Source: JAWKVD01 sp041398225
GTDB lineage: Bacteria; Pseudomonadota; Alphaproteobacteria; Caulobacterales; Hyphomonadaceae
DNA: 64,000 bases
Direction of reading: 5' to 3'
Assembly: GCA_041398225.1 (NCBI GenBank)
Contig: JAWKVD010000015.1
Coordinates: forward strand, 39,860-103,859
The position numbers and the translations under genes were made by a program. The notes below the pieces were generated by a model, which worked only from the letters and a program-made list of their open reading frames with translations, was not told the DNA's origin and searched no databases. This document shows positions 17,601 through 26,600 of this stretch, piece after piece. Every line of letters starts with the position of its first letter. The stretch's first letter is position 1.

Positions 17601-20596
17601 ATGACCATGACATCTGGAAAGCGCGGCGTGATGTCGTCAGCCGCGGCGGCGGCCTTGTTGTTCGTTGGCGTGGCGGCGTCCATTCCGGTCGCGAACGCGC
17701 AGGTCGAGGAAAGCACCGTCACGGTCGATATCACCGCGCAGCCGCTTGCGTCCGCCCTGCGTGATTTCTCCCGGCAAACGGGCATCGAGGTCATCGCCGC
17801 TCCGGAAATGCTTGAGGGCGTAACGGCGGGCAAGGTCTCCGGGCGCATGTCGCCGCTCGATGCGCTTACGCGCATGATCGGAACCGCCGCCCTGGCGCCG
17901 CGCCTCGAGAAAGGCGCCGTGGTTCTGGTGCGCACCACCGCGCAAGCGGGTCAGCCGGTGCGGGCGAGCTATGCCGGCCCCCAGCAGAGCCCGCCGGCCG
18001 CGCCGGAGCCGGCCGCCGCTGAGCCCGTCCGCGAAAGCGTCGTCGTCACCGGCTACCGCAAGTCCTTCGCGAACAGCCTCGAACTGAAGCGCAATGCCAA
18101 TCAGGTGATCGATGTGATCTCCGCCGAGGAGATCGGCCAGTTCCCCGACCAGAACGTCTCCGAAGCGATCCAGCGCGTCACTGGCGTGCAGATCACGCGC
18201 AACAATGGCGAGGGTGAAAGCGTCAACATTCGCGGCCTCAGCGCCAACTTCACGCGGGTCGAGATCGACGGCCGCTCGACGAACGTCACGATCGACAGCG
18301 CCAACCCCGATCGCGCCAGCGTTCTCTCGGTCTTCGCCTCCGACCTCTACAGCACGATCGAGGTCGTCAAATCGCCGACCGCCGCCGATGTCGAAGGCGG
18401 CGTTGGCGGCATCGTCCGCCTGAAGACGCCGAACCCGCTGGAGATCGGCACGCTGCGGTGGGGCCTGCAGGCCGGCGTTTCGCAGGCCGATCAGCGCGAG
18501 GACGCCGAACCTCGCTGACCGGGTTCTACTCCAATGTTCTCGCCGATGGCCGCGTCGGCGTGCTTCTGGCGGGAACGTACGAAAAGCGCGACCGCTCCCT
18601 GCAGAAGCTCGAAGAGAATATCGGCTGGCAGACGGTCGACGCCGGCACGCTCCTGGACTCGAGCGACCCTGACCTTGCCGCGCTGATCGGCGCCGCCTAT
18701 CCCGGCCGCCCGCGTCAGGAACAACGCTCGGGAAGCGCGGACAAGCTGAACCTCAACGCCAAGATCCAGTACGCGGCGACGGACACGCTCGAACTGTCGC
18801 TCAACGGCTTCTACACCGAGGAGTCGCGCGACGAAGACCGGGCGCGCATCCAGGTCGACTTCAGCCGCGGGCGGCTGCGCGACGGCGCGCTTGATGCGTC
18901 AGGCGAGACGCTGACCGAGGGCAGGTTCGACCGCCAGCGCGTCGACATGCTGAACTTCACGCGCCTCGCCGACATCGAAACCGTCGGAGCCACGGGCGGC
19001 TTCGAGTGGGACCCGGACAACTGGAAAGTCGAAGGCGAGCTGTCCTATTCCTCCAGCGAGGAGAATTTCAGGGAGTGGCGCGCATCGACGCGGGTGAACC
19101 GCGACGGCGTGGGCGGCTACAGCATCACAGCCGATCCGCAATATCCGGTCGTCGACACCCCGGCGACGATGGCGGACCCCGCAAGCCTGTCCATCCAGAA
19201 CCTCGATTTCCAGCGCCGCATCATCTCGCTGGATGAATCGGCGGCGAAACTGGACGCGGAACGTCAGCTCGGCTCCGGCTTCATCTCATCGGTCAAGTTC
19301 GGCGGGCGCTTCTCATCCGCCGAATACGACCGCAAGCAGGGGCAGGTGGCCAGCCCGGATGCGGGCGGCCTCACCTATGCCGACGGCGAGCCCGGCTTCG
19401 TGCTGGATGGAAGCTTCGCACAGGACTTCGCGCCCGCCGGTATTCTGAACATGTGGCCGACGGTCGATCCGCGCCCCTTCTACGAAGCGCACCCCTCTAC
19501 CGACACATTCGTGTTCGACGACGAGAACCTATGGACGATCACCGAGGACACTTCCGCGATCTACGGCATGGCGAATTTCAGCGCCGATACGGGCGCCTTG
19601 TTCCTGCGAGGCAATGCCGGCGTGCGCGGCGTGCAGACGAAATATTCCGGTCAGGGCAGGGTCAACATCCAGTCGACGATTCTTCCCGACGAGTTCGATC
19701 CGGACGGCAACGACGAAGTGTTTCTCGACGACCAGCCTTCGATCGATCGCGACTACACGGAATGGCTTCCCTCCTTCAACGTCGTCGCCTCGGCTCACGA
19801 CGGAGCGCCCTTCCAGGTGCGCGCCGCCATTTCCCGCGCGCTCTCGCGCCCGACGATCAACGAGATCAATCCCGGCGTCGAAGTGAACACGGATGACGGC
19901 GACATCGTGCGCGGCAACCCGGCGCTCGATCCGTTCACGGCCTGGCAGTACGACCTCGGCTTCGAATACTACTTCACCGGCGACAAGGAGGGCGGCCTCA
20001 CCGCGACCCTGTTCCACAAGGACGTCAAGAACTTCATCGCCCCGGTTACGTACAGCGAGACGACAGCGTTCCCGCAGGTCGGCCTGCCCGAGCAGACCTA
20101 TCTCGTCTCCACCTTCAAGAACGGCGGCGAGGCGACCATTCAGGGCGTCGAAATCGGCGTCCAGACGCCGTTCACCTTCCTGCCGGGCTTCTGGCGCGAC
20201 TTCGGCGTCTACGCCAACTACACCTACACGGACTCCGAATTCGTCGACGACAACGGAAACGCGTTCAGATTCCCCGGCGCGTCGGAGAACGCCTACAACC
20301 TCGTGGCCTACTACGAGCGCGGCGGGTTCTCGGGGCGCCTCGCCTACGCCTTCCGCAGCGACTTCCTGCAAACGACGTCCGGCAACGCCGACGGATCGAA
20401 CGCGATCTACGGAGAAGAGCAGGGGCGTCTCGATCTCGGCCTGCGCTACCGGTTCGAAAACGGCCTCCGGCTCTCCTTCGATGCGCTCAACCTCACCGAG
20501 GAGCAGGCCTACACCTACTACGACAGAGCGGACCGCTATCAGTCGCTGGATGTCGAAGGCCGCATCTACACGGTCGGCCTGGGATGGGTGTTCTAG
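17601..20596 (+). pseudogene. STN-containing TonB-dependent receptor, split by a one-base frameshift
   Basis: The ATG at 17601 follows AGAGGGG. Frame one encodes a signal peptide ending VANAQ, an STN signalling domain (about 40–110; VTVDITAQPLASALRDFSRQ), a linker, the TonB box region (ESVVVTGYRKSF) and the plug (ISAEEIGQFPDQNVSEAIQR, VNIRGLSANFTRVEIDGR) before a stop at 18518. The second frame continues the same protein from SLTGFYSNVLADG to the terminal strand VGLGWVF at 20596. Total length is one base short of a whole number of codons. Adding a C to the CC at 18510–18511 restores DAEP-SLTGFY. The plug style is that of Caulobacter/Xanthomonas receptors. It is the FecA-like partner of the FecI/FecR pair upstream. 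Whether the break is real or an assembly error is open. Confidence 0.88.
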
Positions 20597-22122
20597 TGCG
20601 GTCGCTGGCGTCGTTATTCGCGAGCGTCCTCGCGGCGGCCTTGTGGCTCACCGGCGCGGCGCTCGCCCACCAGGGCGAGAACGTCCCGCCCTGGCAGGCC
20701 GCCACGGACTGGCCGGATCGCATCGTCACGACGGTGATGGACGATCCCGCGACCAGTTTCGCGGTGACCTGGCGTACCGACGACAGCGTCGGTCGAACCC
20801 TCGCCCAGATCGTCAAGGCCAGCCCGGATACGCGCTTTGACATCGGCGCCGAAACCGTTCCGGCGGAAACCGAAGCGCTGAATCTCGCCCACTTCGTCAC
20901 GCCCGATGGCGTCGCCGACTATCTTGAGAATGCGCAGCTCGGCGTCACGCATCATCATTCGGTTGTCTTCCGCGATCTCGATCCGGACACTCTCTATGCG
21001 TTCCGCGTGATGGGCGCGCGCGGCAATTGGAGCGAATGGTTCCAGATCCGCACAGCGCCCAGATCCGGGCCGTTCTCCTTTGTTTATATGGGAGACGCGC
21101 AGCAGGGCGTGCGCACGCATTGGGCGCGGGTCATTCGCATGGCCCATGAGGTCGATCCCAAGGCGCGCTTCTTTCTGCACGCCGGCGACCTCGTTCAGAA
21201 CGGACCGTCGGATCATGACTGGGGCGGCTGGTTCTCGGCCGGGTCCTATCTTCATGCCCAGATCGCGACGCTGCCGGTCATCGGCAATCACGATCACATG
21301 CGGGTCGTCACGGAAGACGGGCGGGGCCCGCGCGTGCCGACGCCGATGTGGCGGGCGCAGTTCACCCTGCCGGTCGACAAGAGCCTGCCGGAAGACCTGC
21401 GGGAACTCGTGTTCGCGGTTCACTATTCGCCGGATCTCGACATCTTCGTTCTCGACTCCACCCCGTCGAAATTCAATCTCGAAGGCGGATACAAGGTCCA
21501 GTCCGCCTGGCTGAAGAAACAACTGGCCGCAAGCAAGGCGCGCTGGAAAATCGTCACCATGCATCACCCGTACTTCTATCCGCTCGATCTCGGCGGACGG
21601 GAGGATGCGGCGAAGGAGATGCGCGAGGCCTATGCTCCGGTCATCGAGCGTGGCGATGTCGACCTCGTATTGACCGGCCACATTCACTTCTACAGCCGCG
21701 CGTCGACCCCGGCCGGCGGCAAGGCGCCGCCTGCGGGCGCCGCTGGCGGGCGCGCCATGACGGGCGACCCGCGCGCGGTCGGCACGATGTATGTCGTGTC
21801 CGCGGCCGCCGCCTCTCAGGACAATGTTGTCGCGCCAGGTCTCGTCCAGAGCGGCCTAGGAGACGGCGCGCCGGACGATGGCGGCCTGTCCGTCGATCGC
21901 GTGGCCGAGAACACGCCGATGTTCCAGACCATTGACATCGACGGCCCCAAACTGACGCTCAAGGCCTACATGGCCACGGGCGATATCTACGACGCCTTCA
22001 CCCTTGAGCAGGTCGACGACGGCAAGCGCACAATTCTTGTCGATGGCCCGGCCGCCTCCGGGGACACCCGCCTCTTTGAACAGAACACTGGCCCTTACAG
22101 GAACTGGTATGACCTTCAATAA
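20584..22122 (+). CDS. Exported purple-acid-phosphatase-like metallophosphoesterase (first copy)
   Basis: A 512-residue protein overlapping the 3' end of the receptor gene (ATG 20584; a GTG at 20596 is also possible). It has a signal peptide ending ALAH, an N-terminal fibronectin-III-like domain (ATSFAVTWRTDDS to LYAFRVMG), then a calcineurin-type phosphoesterase domain with all metal motifs: YMGDAQ, HAGDLVQ, IGNHDH, TMHHP and TGHIHFYSR. This layout is that of purple acid phosphatases. It probably releases phosphate from organic phosphates in the periplasm or outside the cell. Overlap with the FecI/FecR/TBDR genes suggests receptor-coupled, signal-induced nutrient scavenging. Confidence 0.9.
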   Translation: MGVLVRSLASLFASVLAAALWLTGAALAHQGENVPPWQAATDWPDRIVTTVMDDPATSFAVTWRTDDSVGRTLAQIVKASPDTRFDIGAETVPAETEALNLAHFVTPDGVADYLENAQLGVTHHHSVVFRDLDPDTLYAFRVMGARGNWSEWFQIRTAPRSGPFSFVYMGDAQQGVRTHWARVIRMAHEVDPKARFFLHAGDLVQNGPSDHDWGGWFSAGSYLHAQIATLPVIGNHDHMRVVTEDGRGPRVPTPMWRAQFTLPVDKSLPEDLRELVFAVHYSPDLDIFVLDSTPSKFNLEGGYKVQSAWLKKQLAASKARWKIVTMHHPYFYPLDLGGREDAAKEMREAYAPVIERGDVDLVLTGHIHFYSRASTPAGGKAPPAGAAGGRAMTGDPRAVGTMYVVSAAAASQDNVVAPGLVQSGLGDGAPDDGGLSVDRVAENTPMFQTIDIDGPKLTLKAYMATGDIYDAFTLEQVDDGKRTILVDGPAASGDTRLFEQNTGPYRNWYDLQ

Positions 22123-23608
22123 ACACGTTGCGGCCCTGGCCCTGTTGCTGTCCTCCATCGCGCTGGCGGTGAGCCAGCCGGCCCAGGGGCAGTCCACCGT
22201 CGAATCCTCCACCGTGCGGCCGGTCTGGCAGCTGCCCTCGGTCTGGCCGGACCGCATCGTGGCGACGATATCGGCCGATCCGGCCACCAGCTTCTCGGTC
22301 ACCTGGCGCACGGACGAGACGGTCGGCGTCGCGATCGCTGAAATCGCCCCCGCAATTCACGAAGCCCGGTTCGATCTGTCTGCGGACACCGTGAACGCGA
22401 CCGCCGAACTGATCGATCCCACCCTCGTCAGCCGCGAGGGCGATGTCCGCCGCATCGTGCAGAACGCTGGTCTTCGGCCGGTCGCCTATCACTCGGTCAC
22501 GTTTTCGGGTCTCAAGCCGGATACGCTGTACGCCTACAGGGTGCGCGGCGCGCCCGGCGCGTGGAGCCCCTGGCGTCAGATCCGCACGGCGCCGCTCGAC
22601 GGCCCGTTCACCTTCCTGTTCTTCGGCGACTCGCAAACGGGCATCCGCTCGCACATCACGCGCACGTTCGACGAGGCGGTGCGCGTCGCGCCGAACGCGC
22701 GCTTCGCGATGCATGGCGGGGATCTGGTCAACACGGCCGAGTACGACAAGGAGTGGGCCGAGTGGTTCCAGGCGCTTGGCGCCTTCGCGCAAACGGTTCC
22801 GCAACTGCTTTCGCCGGGCAACCACGACTATTTCAACTTCGCCGCGGACGATGTCGAGGACGACAAGCTGTTCATCTCGCCGCGCGCGGTGACGCATTTC
22901 TGGCGCGCTCAGTTCGAACTCCCCACCGAAGCGGGTCTTCCGGCCGACCTGCAGGAAACCGTCTACGACGTGCGCTACACCAAGGATGTGCACGTATTCT
23001 CGATCGACTCGTCCGGCGTCGATTTTGACCGGCAACTGGAATGGCTGGCCAAGTCTCTGGACGCCTCCGACGCCACCTGGAAAATCCTCTACATGCACCA
23101 TCCGCTCTACTCGTTCGTGGGCGGACGGGAACACCCCGCGCACAAGGAAAGGCGGCTTGCGATCAACAAGATGCTGAAAGCGCATCACGTCGATCTCATC
23201 CTCACCGGTCACCGTCATTCCTACCAGCGCGGCGAGATCGGCAAGAATGTCGCCAGCCTGCCGGCGGATACGGCGCGAAAGATCGATACGCTGTTTCTCA
23301 TCACCGCGACGACGACCAAGCGCGGCCAGAGCAAGGCGGACGGCTGGGAACGCTTCTCGCGGGAGACCGGCGGAACCTACAAGCTGCGCCGGTACGCCGA
23401 CAACATTCCGCTCTTCGTCGTCTTCGATGTCGATGGTCCCTCGCTCTCGGCGCGCGTCCTGGATGCGACGGGCGGCGAGTACGACGCCTTCCACCTGAGC
23501 AAGAATCCCGGCGGCGGTCTGACCATCGTGGACGGTCCCTCGGCGGCGGGCGCGACGCTGACCTTCGACAACACCGCGACCTACAAAGCCTGGGACGATC
23601 TCCGCTGA
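22109..23608 (+). CDS. Exported purple-acid-phosphatase-like metallophosphoesterase (second copy)
   Basis: A 499-residue paralogue of the preceding gene, starting 14 bp before that gene's stop. It has its own signal peptide (FNKHVAALALLLSSIALAVS, cleavage near AQG), a fibronectin-III-like domain (ATSFSVTWRTDET, LYAYRVRG) and the metal motifs FFGDSQTG, HGGDLVN, SPGNHDY, MHHPLYS and TGHRHSYQRG. Tandem duplication followed by divergence is likely: both keep TSF-VTWRTD and share their ends (DGP, Y-W-DL). Differences around the histidine loop suggest different substrates. It is the last gene of the 16–23.6 kb operon. Confidence 0.9.
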   Translation: MTFNKHVAALALLLSSIALAVSQPAQGQSTVESSTVRPVWQLPSVWPDRIVATISADPATSFSVTWRTDETVGVAIAEIAPAIHEARFDLSADTVNATAELIDPTLVSREGDVRRIVQNAGLRPVAYHSVTFSGLKPDTLYAYRVRGAPGAWSPWRQIRTAPLDGPFTFLFFGDSQTGIRSHITRTFDEAVRVAPNARFAMHGGDLVNTAEYDKEWAEWFQALGAFAQTVPQLLSPGNHDYFNFAADDVEDDKLFISPRAVTHFWRAQFELPTEAGLPADLQETVYDVRYTKDVHVFSIDSSGVDFDRQLEWLAKSLDASDATWKILYMHHPLYSFVGGREHPAHKERRLAINKMLKAHHVDLILTGHRHSYQRGEIGKNVASLPADTARKIDTLFLITATTTKRGQSKADGWERFSRETGGTYKLRRYADNIPLFVVFDVDGPSLSARVLDATGGEYDAFHLSKNPGGGLTIVDGPSAAGATLTFDNTATYKAWDDLR

Positions 23609-23649
23609 GGGCCTATCGGCCCCTTGGCGCGGTTGGGTGAGATCGCGGG

Positions 23650-26600
23650 CTATATCCCGGCGATCTCCTCCAACTGGTCGCCGATCGGCCCCGCCAGACT
23701 CTGATAGCCGCGCCGTTCGGCCTCCCGCCGGGCCTCGATCAGCACGCTACGCGCCAGATCGAACTGTCCGCGCTTGATCAGCATCCGGCCGTAAAGCGCC
23801 AGCGCATCCAGGTTGCCGATCCCAAGGCCGTTCGACGAGGCGATTGACGCGGATTGGGCGCACAGCGCGCCCGCGCGCGCGACATCGCCCTGCTTCAGCA
23901 TGATCTGCGCCTCCAGATACAGGCACTCCACTTCAAGCTTCGGCACGCCCATGCCGGTCGCATATCGACGGCAGGCGTCGACAAGCTCCGTCGGGCGCTG
24001 CAGCGAGCCTTCGTGCTGCGCAAGGTCGATCCGCGCCGTCTCGAGCTGCGCAAGCCACAACAGGTCCTGCTGTTCCGAGGGCAGGGCGGCGGATTCGGCC
24101 AGCCGGGCGTGCTCGCGTGCGCTGTCCAGATTCCCCGCATTGCGTTCGAGCGCGGCGTAGAAGCGCTCGAAAATGCTGACGACCCGCGTCACGTCGCGGT
24201 CGCGCGCCCGCTCCAGCGTTTTCTTGTACACCATCGCGGATGCGCCCGCGTCTCCGGAGAGAAAGCGGATGTGCGCCAGATATCCTTCGGCGATCCAGCT
24301 CGCGAGGCTGCCAAGGTGCATCGAGTCGCTGCGCGGAAGCCGCAGCCCCTCAAGCAGGCGCGCCGAGGTTTTCAGATCGCCCCGGTCGATCCGCGCGATC
24401 GCGAGGTTCAGCGTCACCCGCCGCACGGCCGCGTCCAGCGCCGGATCGTTGATCCCGTCATTGGAGCGGTGACTCATCACGGTCATGGCTCTCTGGAACA
24501 GCGGGATGGCGTCGAACACCTTGCCCTGAACCAGCGAGATCAAGCCGCGCTCATTCAGCAGCCATGCGATCTCGTCGCGATAAAGCGGATGGGAAAGGGG
24601 GCGCGGGGGAGGTTGATCGCCCGGCGGCGGTTCGTCCAGCTCGGGCAACCGCTTTCTGATCGCCTCCGTGCGCGCCAGGATGCCCTTCAACTCCTCGTCG
24701 ACGTGCGCGAGACCGATCGCGGCGTTCGACACGCCTCTCAGCCAGCCGCGAAAACGCTCGAACGGTTGATCGCCGTCCGGTTCTTCGGCCAATCCGCCCA
24801 GGCGCGAGATCGCGCCCACCGAAAACGATCCGCGCAGCATTCCATACAGGGCGCGAATGCGCTGAGACACGGCGCGGTAGGACGTCATGTCGGGATCGGA
24901 CACGAACTCCCCGCCGTTTAGTTTCGCGCCCCGCAGCTCGAACGTCCGGGTTCTCTTGACCAGCTTGGTCTGAATGTCGGCGGGCAGCGGGCGCTCGTCG
25001 GTGCTGACTTTCAGTCGGTAGAGATACCCAAGCGTTCTGCGGCATTTGCGGATCTGGTCGTCCATGATCCGGCGGAACAATTCATAGTGCTGGGGCGAGG
25101 GCGTCGGCAGATCCTTCGGCTGGTCGCAATAGCTCGAGATCTGGAAGAAGTTCCGCTCGCCCTGGTCGGGCACCGACAGATCCATCTCGCCCGCGATGAA
25201 GTCGCGCAACTGGTTGTGCAGCGTGTAGCGCCACAACGTCGGGTGCTGGTTCTCCTCGTCGCTCTCCACGCCGCGCTTGGGCTGCACCTTGATGATCAGG
25301 TTCCGCTTGGTGAAATAGTCCAGAAAGTCCCGCAGGGCGCGCAGCCGTTGCGCGCGTTTCTTGGACGCATCGGCCGCCTTTCGCGCTTCGAACGCGTCGT
25401 CCGACTCGTCCTTCTTCCGCTTTGGCGCGTTGGCGGGATTGTCGGAATGCCGGCAGACGCGAAACAGCGCGGACTTGATCTCCGGACAGCCATACAGAAC
25501 GCTCTCCTCGATCGGCATCGGAAAGATCGCAAGATGCGACAGCACCGTCTGCAGCAGGTCGACGAGTGCGCGATCGGGCGGGGCATCGCTGGTCGTGATG
25601 ACCTTCAGGCCGCCTGTGTCGCGAAGCGTTTCGGCGTGCATGCGCACAACCTGTCGGATCAGCCCCTTGGCGCCGTCCCGGTCCACGATCGAGCCTAACT
25701 CGTCCAGAAACTTGTCGATGTAGCGTTTGTCGTCCTCGGGATCTTCGCCCAGCGCGACGCCCTGCTGCTCGACCACCGCGGCGAACGCGGCGGCGATCCA
25801 GCTATGCAGGGCAACGCTTGAACGCAGCTCGCGCATCAACGCGGTTCGCGGCGCCCCTTGGCCGGCCTTCGGCGGCGCGCCTGCGGCCGACATCGGCTTC
25901 TTGGGTTCAAGCTGGGTCAGGCGGGCCGTCAGCGCCTCTTCGCCGGTCTGGCTCTGGCGAAGCCAGTAGCGCTCATCGAATGTCAGGCGCGGCAGGATCG
26001 GCCACTTCCTCAGAAGAAGCGCCGTCCCTTCGAGCGGAGCGTATTCCGGCGCGAAGGCATAGCGACCGCCGCCGGGCGGAACGGGATAGAGCGTCTTCTC
26101 CATCAGTTCGTCCAGCGTGCATTGTTCGCTCAGATACCGGACCGGCCGTTGCGGGTCTCCGGAGATCAGCAACAGGTCGTAGGGCGCGTCGGAATTGCTC
26201 TCGCCGACATATTTCAGGCCATTCCCGGACAGCAGCCGGAAGAAGGATCGAAACATCGGGTTGTACGGGTTGCCGCTCTGGTCGCACAGCGCGTCGATCC
26301 CGACGAGGCAGATGAACAGTCGCGGCTTGTGAGCCAGGCTCACGCACTTCGACAGACGGGTGAAGAAGTTGATCATCTCGCGCAGGATCTCGACGCGATG
26401 CGACTTGTCGAAGAGCTGCGTCTGCGAGGTGTGAAGATCGAACGTCTTCAGGGTCTCCGAAAGTTCCTTGAATGTCTTGTCCCCGCCGCCGAGCATCAGC
26501 GCGGCCTGCACAATCTCCAGCAGGCGAACGGTGACGCTTTCGGCTTCGCGTTCTTCCTCGGGAATGCTTGCTGCGAACGCGTCGATCTCGCCGGGATGGC

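Noticed and set aside
23608..23649. Small GGGCC-TATC-GGCCC hairpin between the second phosphatase and the SIR2–STAND gene
   Set aside because: Short stem and no U-run on either strand; too weak to call a terminator.
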